From Eucalyptus grandis (lineage: Eukaryota; Streptophyta; Magnoliopsida; Myrtales; Myrtaceae), in the NCBI RefSeq assembly GCF_016545825.1, contig NC_052614.1:58411864-58475863 (forward strand): a stretch of 64,000 nucleotides of DNA. Reading direction: 5' to 3'. The notes under the pieces were generated by a model, which saw only the letters and a list, made by a program, of their open reading frames with translations, did no database searches and had not been told where the DNA came from. Both the position numbers and the translations under genes were made by a program. Below are positions 50,216 to 62,490 of the stretch, in pieces. Each line of letters opens with the position of its first letter. Positions within the stretch are counted from its first letter, which is position 1.

Positions 50216-53200
50216 GATCTGATTAACCTAACTTTGGAGCTAGTATTAAACTTCACATGAAAACACACATGCATTGTATCCTCTCACCACGATGGATTGC
50301 ATTTAATGAAAATAGAATGGTCACCTTAACTAACTACCATGACTTTTTAATAGCTCGAGAATGACTAGTTTTCCACCAGAAGGAGAGCTCACCAATACCA
50401 CCTACATGTAACCTCAAGAGAAACATACATGTAAAGCTCTAATCTTCGTCCTTCCTCTAAAAATCACAAACTTAGGTAACTAGGACACTTCCATGTCTTG
50501 ATGATCATCTTGCTTGTGGACAAGATTTATACCATTGTCGAGTACATATGCGATATCAAATAATAAGACAGAAATTATCCATTTTCAGATGAATGAGGTT
50601 CTACCCTAAACACATTTCAATGCACATGGCAATATAAAAAAAGAAAAAAGAAAAAGGAAAAGGAAAGCTCAAGACACACGATCTGCAATTCCAATCTTGG
50701 GAAAAAAGAAGTCTCTTTCCCTCACCCATTTTCACGTCTTGACTTTTGGTTAAAAGGAGTTAGGCGGACCAAACCCTTCGGTTGCATAAGCCAATGAAAA
50801 TGAAGGGGCCTACCAATTGCATCATTGTCCTAACCTCAGTGGCCCTCGTTTTCTTATATGCATACGTGAAGGAGCTCCTTCCGCGAGTGAAAACGTGAGC
50901 TCACTTGTCTTTCCCCTAGATAGCTGGAATTCTGGATGGGGTTATGACTTTATGAGGATTAACAGAGTCGGTGTATTGGATAAGGCCGAAAAAGTCACCT
51001 GTCTAGAATGCCCTAGATAGTGACATTGCGCGGACCTCATCATAAAGTCTGAACTAAAAAACCGAACTAACCCTTTAGGAAGGACGTGGAATTTGACTAA
51101 CGGGGTAGACATACGTCTAATGGGGTAGACATACGTGTAAAGGAGGCATCATAACTTAGCTCTAATATCAAATTAGAATGTCCAATCTGAAAACTTAAAC
51201 TGATAAATGGATGGGAGCGCATATATAGAAAAAACATATTAATCTCATAATCAAAGATGTATGATATCTCAACAGACCTTAATGTCTAGATACATATATA
51301 TCTTTACGGAAGGAAACACTAGCTAGCCTAAGTTCATGGTCGGTTAGCAAAAGTTCATGGTCGGTTAGCAAAAGGATAATGGTCGGTCCATATTGAAACC
51401 AAGCGTCTTGCCTTAACCTTGTTGTTTTCGTGTGGAACCCTCAAATCGAACATTCAAGGAGTTTGCTGCGTTAAAATGAATGCACCCACCAAAGTAGATC
51501 TTTCTCGTGGAAAAAGCAAGTTAGGGCGTGCACATCAGGAATTGATTAGTTGGCTCTCTGCCATCACCAAGAACTTCATAAAACTTTCCATTTATGTTGG
51601 AGCTTTGTCAATTCGCAATGGATATTTTACAAATAAAAATATGCAATCATAAATTTTTAATTTATTCAATGATCACTAAACTTTAACCAAATGCGCAATG
51701 TTATCTCTGGACTTTTAATACATGTTCAATCTATACTATATATAAATATTAAATGTTATCCTTAAACTTAAATTAATGGAAGATTAACGTCAAACATTTT
51801 TAAAATAGTTCGAGACTAACTTGATAACGTATGTCTAGAAATCATATTGAATAAATTAAAAATTCGAGGATAAATTATATATTTTACTAAAATTTAGGAA
51901 CTATATTGAATAAATTAAATATAAAATCATATTATATTATATATTGAGTTAAAGTTTAAGAATTATTTGTACTATTATTCTTTTATAGGTAAAAGACAAA
52001 AGCAACCGGGGTAACCTATCCGTTTGTACAAAATACCTCATCCTTTAGCGCATGGAGACTTTATCCAGAATATATCCTGACTACAGTAGTAAAGACTGTA
52101 CGGACTTGCGGAAACATCACGGCAACCTGAAAATCCGACCAAATATCCCCGTGGCAAAACCTGAATATGCAGCATGCGCTCGTAGCTTCTGCATTCACAC
52201 TCCTTTTTATTTGTAATCTGCTCGAGGGATGCTCTTAGATATTGTGTCGTCAGTTGCGACAATGGCTTCGATGTAATCGTGCCCGAAACCCCGTCGCTTT
52301 CGAGCATCTCCTGGTTAACTCTCTCTGGTCATGGTTCGGAATAGCTTTGTTCATGCACACCTGGAATATGCACAAGGCATTGCTTTAGAATATCCATCGC
52401 TTTTGCTCCTTTTCTTTATTAGAATATCCATGGTTGATTTTGCATCGAACTTTGATTTTGTACATTTCATTTTCATTTTATGGTTGTGCGATTGATGCAT
52501 AACCTAAAATCTTTGGTTACTAAAATAGATCATATGCCTCGACCTGGCCAAAGAAAAATCTATATATATGGCGTGTTTAGGAGACTTTGGGAGAATGACT
52601 TTGCATCTGGGCAAAGCTCTCTGACTCGAGGTGCTTTTGAAAAAAGTGAAAAATATCTGGATGCTTGGCTTTTGGTATATTTTTGTAAAGCGGCTTTATG
52701 ATGAAGTAAAATTCGAAAAAAAAGGGAAAAGAAAAAGAGAGAGGGTAAGGGTTGTTAGATTCGGCGAGTGACGCGGCAAAAGAGTTGGAGCCAGCAAGTA
52801 TTGACAAGCGGCCGCCCCACAAGATTAGGTGAGAAAAGGTACGTCTAGATGAAAGTTAAAGACCGATATTTTGAGTAAATATCATCTAAATAATAAGGAT
52901 ACGAATGATAACTATTCTATTCTATAGATCAATTAATGTTCAATAAATAGATTTTTCTATTTTTATTTCCCAAATTAATTAATGAGTAGGAATGCACATT
53001 TGATAATAATACAATTTTTTTTTTGTTCCAAAAATATAAATTCGTTTGATAATGATCCAAATTTTTCTCTCATGAGTGACGACCGGCTAGGCAAACGGTG
53101 GTCAGTGATTGGTAGTAGCAACAAGCATACGATGGCTAACAATCGATAGTGGCGAATGGCAAGCGACGGCAAGTGAGCGAGTGAGCAATTGGTTATTAGT

Positions 53201-55508
53201 GTGGATAAGTGATGGGAATAATTTTTATTTCTCATTTTTATTTTAAAAATATAAAAGTGGGAAAACTTTTACTTTTCATTTGTTCTAAACCTATTAAAAT
53301 TGTTCCAGAAATAAAAATGAGTATCATGCCCGTCCTAAAAATCTCCGGCAAATCCAAAGTCAAGACATAACGGCGTGCCACATGACGGAGGCAAAAATGT
53401 CTTCAACTTTGGTCCAATTAAAAAAATTCCGCATGCAGATGCAGGTCGCGTCGCTACATGCTTAACTTTATGCATAGAGTTGGTAAAATATCCTCCTGTC
53501 TCCAACTTGTTTTTCAAGAAATCGATCCCCATTGGTGCTGATTTAATCCCGTATAAATTCCACAATCGGGTCGTCGAGACCACGTGCAATCCCATCGGAG
53601 TTTCAAAAACCGGGTTCCGACCCGCAAAAACCACCGTCCAGCACGGCCAATGGATTTCGCAATCAGCTGCTCTGCGCCGTCGGATCTCGTGCATCTCGTG
53701 CACCTCCGCACGATGATTTTAATTTAATTTAATTCCCATTTGATTTAATTTAATCCATAGTGGATAAGCTTCTAATCTGGACCCCATAGTTAAATTAGGA
53801 CTTGACCAAGATATTAAAAAAATCGTCGGTGGTGCCACGTCAGAGGCGGACGTCGCGGCCAATCAGATCCCCGGGAGCTTCCTTCGTTTACACTTTTGGG
53901 GCCCGTCACTGGGGCCCACGGCAGGCACGTAAGAGAGACATCATTCCCATTGGTTAGAGCTCAACCCACAGTCAGCGTCTCGGTTTCGAGTTGCTCCAAT
54001 CGAATGATGCCACGTTAGGTGGCGGAGGAGCTTTGTTTCTTTCGCCCACAGGGCGTGGTGACCCACGCGAAGGAAAAAACTATTGAGAAAATAACGCCGA
54101 AATAATTAATTTTGGTTTAATATATAATGTAATTTTAAATATTTAATTCGTTCAATGCGCAATACCGTCCTAATTATTTTTAAAATTATTATTTATACAT
54201 GTTCAATTTAGTTATTAAGTTATATGAAAATGCTAAATATTATCAATGAAATGATATTAATGGAATGACGATTTTGGATATCTTCATATATTTGAACATA
54301 TAACAAAAATTTATGAACCATATTAAACAAATCAAAAATTAATAAACAACATTAAACAAATTAAGAGTTTAAGGACCACATTGTATATTATGTCAAAGTT
54401 CAAGAAACATATATGTCATTATCCCAAAAATATTCAAATGAGACTTTTACATCTCAGCCATTTTTTTCCTTCGGATGATGTGGCACGCATGGGCATTGCT
54501 GTCAGAGTTGAGATTATGTGCAGCCAAACTCAATTTTCCTTTTCAATATAGGCAAAGCAATGTTACATCATGATTTGGTCATAGTATTTATAAGTATGCC
54601 TATTTCCTTGCGAGCATGCCTTCCAATAGAGATTACTTAAAACTTTGAATCGAACGTGACGATTCAACTACGAAAGTAACGAATCATCAATCGCAATTAC
54701 CAAAACTATATATAAATATTATTTTAGATCTCTATTTTGTCTCGATTCATTTCGTCATGACGGAACAACATAAACCAAATGTAATATTTTAGACTAATAA
54801 AAAGAAAAGTGAGATCTCAAAAAGAGGATTATTTTTGTTTTTTTTTAAAGAACATAATGGACTAGACAAGTGAAGAATATTCGAGGATGGCCAAGCTGAC
54901 GCTAAAGTGCTACTGGCCATTAAAATAAAGAGAAGCAAAAGAAGAAACGGTTCCTTCGAGTCAAAAAAAGAGGAGAGCATACCATGGAAACATCAAGTGA
55001 TCCTCAAGAACAATCATTAATGGTAAAAAAAACAAACAAACAAACAACAAAAGAAACCGGACATTTTTAAGGATTTCATTAGAAAGCATCCTGTTATATA
55101 TATTTAAAAGTTATTCAAAAGAAGTTTCTTGGTTTCTAACGCCTTTTTTTTTTTTTTTTTCGCGATATAATTATAATCAGTATTTTCAAATCAAAACATT
55201 CCCTCCTAATAAGCATGCCCAGTAAAAGCCCTCTTTAATTGACCGGATCAGATCTTGACAAAGGAAGGGGTGAAAATAATTAATGAGATCATTTGAATTA
55301 AGGAAAGTGGAAAGGCGGTTTTCTGATCGGTACACTGAAACAACAGGAAGGTGGAGGCCGCAATGATGGAATTTATCTACTTTAATCATTTTATGAAATC
55401 GATACACTAACCTTTGTTTCTCCTAAACCCAAAGGCATTAATCCCTGTCCTCCTCACTCGATCTGGAAGGCCAGAAGGGGGAGGCCGAGCCTCTTGCTTT
55501 TTTTCGTG
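50216..55508. other. Intergenic region upstream of SUS copy 2
   Basis: Counterpart of 22331-27600, with the AT-rich repeat pair (about 51640-51990 and 54110-54425), the unidentified minus-strand frame (52038-52307) and the candidate fold-back repeat (about 52900-53340). The patch 50540-50760 is clearly more diverged from copy 1 than its surroundings. No host gene recognised. Confidence 0.4.
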
Positions 55509-55681
55509 TATAAAAGGGCCTCCCCCATTCCTCATTTTTCACCATCCTCCGTTCGTTCGTTCCCTTCCCTTTCCATTGTTGCGTTTAAGCCCTCCAATTT
55601 TCTTTTGGCGTCCCGTTTTGGGGCTCCTTGAAGATCTCCTCTTCATTTCGGGATTTCCTGCCTTCGCCGCGCCATTTGAAG
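55509..55681 (+). promoter_or_regulatory. SUS copy 2 TATA box and non-coding first exon
   Basis: TATA box tataaaag at 55509-55516; the leader exon ends at 55681 before a GT donor. The leader intron runs to the acceptor at 58243. Equivalent to 27603-27773. Confidence 0.75.
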
Positions 55682-55742
55682 GTAAAATCTTTGCTCCCGA
55701 GCTCATCGGCCATTGAATGTTTTCCATGGGAATGTCTAGAGT

Positions 55743-55966
55743 CTTTTTTTTTTTTTTGGTGACCGAAGATCCGCCGGAACCTGCCCTTGTCGGCTTACGC
55801 CGATTTGGGGTCTCACAGGTCTCCGCGATGGAGGCCTAACAGTGACTATACCTCAAGAAAAACTGATTTGTCGCTTTTAATTGCTAACGATGCAAGATTT
55901 CAAACCCTTAATCTCCTTCGCCGGAGGAGAGATTTCAACTAACTCGCTGCCCACGGATGGGTATGC
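55743..55966 (-). mobile_element. SINE in the SUS leader intron (copy 2)
   Basis: Counterpart of 27835-28062, flanked by the same 13-bp duplication (55730-55742 and 55967-55979), with a shorter T run (14 against 17). Confidence 0.85.
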
Positions 55967-58243
55967 GAATGTCTAGAGTTCAGTCGGAACTTTTTCCCGA
56001 TCACTTTTCTTTGGCCGGGAGCGTGCTTGAAATACCGCCGCTCCGAGTACCCTTCTTTTTGCTAAGCATATATTGTTCGTGACCCTCCAAGCACGCATTG
56101 CGGTTCGATCTCTTCTTCTGCTCGAATCTCGGGAAAACGCAATTCTTACTTTTCATTAGCGACAGCGTTCCTACTTTAAGATTATAATTAGCGTCTATGT
56201 GAATCTTCTTCACCTAGGACATACTACCTTAAACGACATGTCGCTCTCTGCCTTCCTTAAGCACAATGCCAAGCCTGCCGAAACTTCTTGAAAATATAAT
56301 TAAATCTCCTCTTGCGGCCAAAAGGGGTGGTTGCATTGATGAGCATATTCTCGAAAGATCCTTATGGCTTTTTCCTTTATTTTTATTTGATCGAAGGACG
56401 ATACTAGGAGATCGAAAATGGGTAGTGAAAAGAAATTTCCTTCTAATGAAGATTAATTTACTTTAACGCAAATTACAATGCAACTCTGATGGACGACACC
56501 TAAGGGTCTTGCCTGGGGTGATCACGACCGTTGAACCCCACCACCCAGCGAAGAGGGTGGGCCCGCCATTACTGCGTGCCGCAGCGCACACCGTCCCTAC
56601 AGGAAACGCCAATCAAGGGCTTAGATTAAGCAAGTCATTTATTTTATTGTTATTTTTGTTTTATTTTTATTTTCCTGATTGTTAGGTTGCTCGATGGTCA
56701 AGAACGAGGAAATTTCCCTTTATGTGCGAAAGTACGGAATGTATAAAGCATACAAAATCTCATTAATCTTTAGGATCATTACCCGGAAATTTACCAAGAT
56801 TGGCACCGGCGATTTTATAATATCGTAATGTGAAAACGACGTAAAGGGTAAAGATGCTTCGAGCTTAGTTTCGACCCCCTAAACTTCCGGTCCACTTACA
56901 ACATGAAAAATAATTTGATTAATTGAGGAGGGCGGATCTGGATCATAAAGAATTAATCTTTTCCTAGAATTCACCGGCGAGATGATATAGTATTGAAGCG
57001 GCCTTCTCTCCTAAGGCAATCTCTCTCTTTCTCTCTCTGATCCAAAATCTATATTAGGACATGAACTGTTGTTTGAGGATGTCATTGGAAATGGACTGTT
57101 TTCTTGGGCAGAGGATCAGGGGTTAAGACAAAGGAGAAAGATTTCCTGTTGCCTGTTTTAATTTCCGTATTTCCTACTTTTTTTATTCCTCCCTCCAATT
57201 TCTTCGTTAGTTTCTATTTTTAATTTCTTTCCTTTTCGCGCTGTTTTCCTATAAATTCTGCTCGGCATCGACTCGACCAAAGCATCCCTTCGTAGCGTCC
57301 GTTCCGTTCGCTCCACTTTTCTGTTTCCTGGGTATTTTCCGTTTCTTTCTTTCGTCGTTTCTTTCGTTTTCTTGCTCGGTTTTCTTTCCGTGTGATGCAG
57401 TGTTTGTTTCGTGGTGGGTGATCTCTTCTTCTTCTTCGTGTCCTTCTTCTCCTTCTCCTCCTTCTCCTCCTTCTCGGTTAGCAAGTCCTTCAAGGGTCGT
57501 CGCGTTCTTGGGTGTTCATGCTTCTCTGACTTGTCTGTTGAGTGTCTCTGTTTCGCGGAACACAAGCGAAATTCGTCTTGAACTGCACTTCCCTTTGGCT
57601 TTTTTTCTCGAGTTCGAGGATGGACATGTCGCCCATGAGAATTGGGTTTTGTCTTGTGTCGGTAGGAGAAAATTCTTGCTTAGTCAAAACGTGAAACTCT
57701 GTGCAACCTCTCAGACTTTCCAGGCAGTTGTCTGCTCTCTCTCTTTCTCTGCCTCCCCGAAGAACACTCTCTTCCGTAAAAGAGATGATCTTTGTGCACT
57801 TTTGAACATAAAAAATGGGGGGAAGACACTAGATCTGCTGATTTCATGAAGTTGCAAAGCAGTGGGAAGCACTACAAGCTTCAGGCTTTGTGATCGTCAA
57901 TGGAGATCTCTAGATCTTTCTGGCTTTTAATCTTCTTTTAAGCGTCCTAAACAATTAATAATGAAAGAAACATTTTTTTGCCCCAGTAGTTTCCAACCGA
58001 GATCATCACCTATTCGTGCGTCAGCGGACCCATTTGTTCAACAACATTCGCAATTTTAATACCTTCGTACATGCGTAGTTGGTAAGGTTTGAAAAATCCG
58101 GCCGCTCTAGAAAAGATCGATTTTTCCAACGATTTGACTTTTTGTTGCTCTGTTTCGTGAGATTATTCAAAACCCTCCTTTATTAGTGGAAGTTGGGTTT
58201 TGCTTCTAATGCACGGTGTGTTTCACTTTGGTGGTTGTTGCAG
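55967..58243 (+). other. Rest of the SUS copy 2 leader intron
   Basis: Counterpart of 28063-30329, with the GC-rich patch (about 56490-56620) and the pyrimidine-rich repeats (about 57425-57475). No exon or RNA gene recognised. Confidence 0.5.
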
Positions 58244-58266
58244 TTCTTTCTGAGAAGAATTTAGAC

Positions 58267-61200
58267 ATGGCTGATCGCATGTTGACTCGAAGCCACAGCC
58301 TTCGCGAGCGTTTGGACGAGACCTCTCTGCTCACCGCAACGATATTGTGGCCTTCCTTTCAAGGTAAAAAGCAAGGACGGAAGGGGATATATTCAAGAAA
58401 TCTTCAAAGAGAGCATCTTGATGAGTGGTTTTAACATAAAGTTGGTGAAAGGAGCTTCAAAAGTGTTTTGATCCTTTTCCTTTTCACGTTGAAGGCTTGA
58501 AGCCAAGGGCAAAGGCATCTTGCAGCGCCGCCAGATTTTTGCTGAGTTTGCAGCGATCCCTGAGGAGAGCAGAGCAAAGCTTCATGATGGGGCTTTTGGT
58601 GAACTCCTCAAATCCATTCAGGTATCATGAGCTTCCTTCATGTCAATGTTTTTAGTTCTTCACGCTCTTGAAATCTGCTCTTCTATAGTGATAATGGGTT
58701 GATTTTTGCTTTTCTTTGACCTTTTTGGGTTTAAACTCCTAAGGAATTTCTTTTGCTGTGAACTTTGGGGTTTAGGAAGCAATTGTGTCGCCTCCATGGG
58801 TTGCTCTTGCTGTTCGTCCAAGGCCGGGCGTGTGGGAGCACATCCGTGTGAACGTCCATGCGCTTGTTCTTGAGCAATTGGAGGTTGCTGAGTATCTGCA
58901 CTTCAAAGAAGAGCTTGCTGATGGAAGGTCAGAATCTTTATTTTCCTTGGTGATCTCAGATCTCTGGGTCATGTTCCTTTCGCTGTTCTTGTTTTTGGTC
59001 GTTTTGGGGGTGTTAATGAGAGTTATTGGTCATGTGTTTCAGCTTGAGTGGCAACTTCTTGCATGAGCTTGACTTTGAGCCACTCAGTTGCTCCTTTCCG
59101 AGCCCGAATCTTTCCAATTCAATTGGCAATGGCTGCGAGTTTGTCCGTCGCCATCTCTCCGCTAAGCTCTTCCATGACAAGGAAAGTTCGCACCCTCTGC
59201 TTGAGTTCCTCCAAGCCCACCGCTACAAGCGGAAGGTACATATAACTTCCGATGATTCTCGTTCATTTGACATCTTAAAAATGAGTTTTGAGTTACAAAA
59301 GTGAGATTTCTTTCGCCTTATGTTACGAAATGGTGAACACTGAGGACTAAATGCCAATTTAGAGCACTGAATGTGTTTACATTGGTTAAACATTTGCGAT
59401 CTGTTTTGGCTTATGAAAATATTGGGTGATTCTGCAGAACATGATGGTGAATGCCAGAATCCAGAATGTGTTCTCCCTCCAACATGTCCTGAGGAAGGCG
59501 GAGGAGTATCTGATCACGCTCAAACCCGAGACCCCGTACTCCCAGTTCGAGCACAAGTTCCAGGAGATCGGGCTCGAGCGGGGGTGGGGTGACACGGCTG
59601 AGCGCGTCCTTGAGATGATCCAGCTCCTGTTGGATCTCCTTGAGGCTCCCGATCCGTGCACTCTCGAGAAGTTCTTGGATAGGGTTCCCATGGTCTTCAA
59701 CGTCGTGATCATGTCTCCCATGGATACTTTGCTCAGGACGATGTCCTTGGTTATCCGGATACCGGTGGCCAGGTACTTGTTTTATTTTGAGTTAGCATCT
59801 CTTGATTAGGAGGATATGCATTTTGTGATTTTCCATTCAACTTGTTCATTTGCAATAATTCTGTCTATTTATAGGTTGTTTACATCCTGGATCAAGTTCG
59901 TGCCCTAGAGGAAGAAATGCTTCACCGCATTAAGCAACAAGGACTGGATATTACTCCTCGGATTCTCATTGTAGGTTTCATGTTTAATGTTGGGACTTTT
60001 TGTGGTGCTTATACAAATTAGATGCTTACCGTGTCGTTTGGTTTCCTAGATCACTCGGCTTCTTCCAGATGCGGTTGGAACCACCTGTGGCCAGCGCCTT
60101 GAGAAAGTTTTGGGACCGAGTACTCCACATTCTTCGCGTCCCCTTCAGAAATGAGAAGGAGTCGTCCGCAAGTGGATTTCCCGGTTCGAGGTGTGGCCCT
60201 ATTTGGAAAGATACACTGAGGTATTGACCGGCTCAGTCATATACTTAAGTCATTTTGCCTGTTTGAGTTTATTTAGTTTCTGGTTGAGACTAAACGGTTT
60301 CTGTTTGATAACTCTCATCAGGATGTCGCGAGCGAACTTGCTGGAGAGTTGCAGGGCAACCTGATCTGATCATCGGAAACTACAGTGATGGAAACATTGT
60401 TGCTTCCTTGTTAGCACATAAATTAGGTGTTACACAGGTTTGTTCTTTTTGTACATGATCTTGTTACTTGTAGTAACTGATGCCAAATTTCTTAAAGGCT
60501 TTAATCTTTTGCTTCATTCGACAGTGTACAATAGCCCATGCCCTCGAGAAGACGAAGTACCCAGAGTCAGACATATACTGGAAGAAATTTGAGGAAAAGT
60601 ACCACTTCTCTTGCCAGTTCACTGCTGATCTCATCGCCATGAACCACACCGACTTCATTATCACCAGCACCTTCCAAGAAATTGCTGGAAGGTGATTCAA
60701 CTCGATTGTTCATCTCTGAGTCGATTGTCTTAATACATTCTATCTTGTGAAATTTCAAGATTCCTAATATTTCCTTATTTTTCAATTCTTTCTTTCAGCA
60801 AGGATACAGTGGGGCAGTATGAGAGTCACATGAACTTCACTCTTCCTGGACTCTACCGAGTTGTCCACGGGATCGACGTCTTCGACCCGAAGTTCAACAT
60901 TGTTTCACCAGGTGCTGACATGAGCATCTACTTTGCTTACACCGAACAGGAGCGGCGGTTGAAATCCTTCCACCCTGAGATCGAGGAACTCCTCTTCAGC
61001 GATGTTGAGAACAAGGAACACTTGTGAGTGTTTTTGGCCCTTCCTTCGTGTCCAACTTAAATCCTGTCCTGGCATTTGTTGTGGCATTCTTGGGAGTCGA
61101 AGTTTGTCTTTTGCTAATTAACATCACCTCTAACGTTGTTGATCAGGTGTGTGTTGAAAGATAAGAAGAAGCCTATTATTTTCACCATGGCAAGGCTGGA

Positions 61201-62084
61201 CCGTGTCAAGAACTTGACAGGGCTTGTTGAGTGGTATGGCAAGAACTCCAAGTTGAGGGAACTCGCCAACTTGGTCGTGGTTGGAGGTGACAGGAGGAAG
61301 GATTCGAAGGACTTGGAAGAGCAGTCTGAGATGAAGAAAATGTACGACCTCATCGAAAAGTACAAGCTGAATGGCCAGTGCAGGTGGATTTCATTTCAGA
61401 TGAACCGGGTGAGGAACGGAGAGCTCTACCGCTACATCTGCGACATGAAAGGAGTCTTCGTTCAACCAGCTATCTATGATGCTTTCGGGATGACCGTGGT
61501 TGAGGCCATGACATGTGGATTGCCGACCTTTGCCACTTGCAATGGCGCAACAGCTGATATCATCATGCATGGTAAATCAGGCTACCACATTGATCCTTAC
61601 CATGGTGAACAGGTGGCTGAGCTTCTTGTGGACTTCTTCGAGAAGTGCAAGACCGACCAGAGCCACTGGGACAAAATCTCGAAGGGCGCCATGCAGAGAA
61701 TTGAAGAGAAGTAAGCGTTTTCAGATTAAAATGATGTTCACTTTTTTGAAATACAATTTTTCTAATGTAATTTACTTTTTTTTTTTTTGATAAGGTATAC
61801 ATGGAAAATATATTCTGAGAGGCTGTTGAACCTGACTGCCGTGTATGGCTTCTGGAAGCATGTGACTAACCTTGATCGGCGAGAGTCGCCGGTACCTTGA
61901 AATGTTCTATGCCCTCAAGTATCGCCCACTGGTAAGTTCCTGCTTGAACCTTATCCGATCCCACATTCTTCATTCAAATTGGTGCCTGGTTCCTTGGCAT
62001 ACGTAGTATGTTTCTCGCAATCCACTCATGCTTTGTTCTTGCTCTTCCTTGCAGGCACAGTCTGTTCCTCCGGCTGTCGAGTAA
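58267..62084 (+). CDS. SUS1: Sucrose synthase, SUS1 type (copy 2, mosaic, several frameshifts)
   Basis: Thirteen coding exons: 58267-58363, 58495-58621, 58776-58927, 59043-59235, 59438-59772, 59875-59970, 60050-60220, 60322-60437, 60525-60691, 60799-61023, 61147-61710, 61795-61931 and 62055-62084 (stop TAA 62082-62084). Exons 3-5, 7 and 10-12 are in frame. Indels lie in exon 2 (-1 near 58323), exon 6 (-1 near 59719), exon 8 (three -1, near 60108, 60126 and 60160), exon 9 (-1 near 60359) and exon 13 (-2 near 61886). Exons 3-5 and the 3' half of exon 12 differ strongly from copy 1 in protein sequence: [20 protein letters not shown] replaces [19 protein letters not shown], and DAFGMTVVE replaces EAFGLTVVE. 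Other exons are almost identical to copy 1. The first Glu of the E-X7-E motif (about residue 673) is Asp here, expected to weaken catalysis if real. Either an allele carrying converted tracts or an assembly chimera with a SUS paralogue. Confidence 0.88.
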
Positions 62085-62490
62085 ACAAAGAGACAGATTG
62101 TTACCAGAAGACGGAAGCATTGGACTTTTGAAGTTTTCAAGGAATAAACATTGGAAATTGTTTGAATTTGGGATTGCCAAGAGCGATCTTTTTATTTCCT
62201 TTTTTTGGTCCTTTTCTCTCCTTTGTTTCCATTCCGCGAATGTTTGCATTTTGGGGTTTGTACCCATCAATTCAGTAAATGGTTCATTTTCTTTTCAACT
62301 TGTCAATCCCACTCCGTATTTCGTACTTCATTGTTGTTCACCTGTGCCGGTCTATGTCTAGCTTGTCTGGTGATCTGTCAATTGAAGATAATCACATATA
62401 CCTAACAAACCAACTTGATATGAACACTAGCGACATGCAAGCTGATACCGATCAGTTTACTAACTTCAAACCATCAAGCAACAAAATATG
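62085..62490 (+). other. SUS copy 2 3' UTR region
   Basis: Follows the TAA stop; AATAAA at 62143-62148, then T-rich sequence. Counterpart of 34202-34590. Confidence 0.55.
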
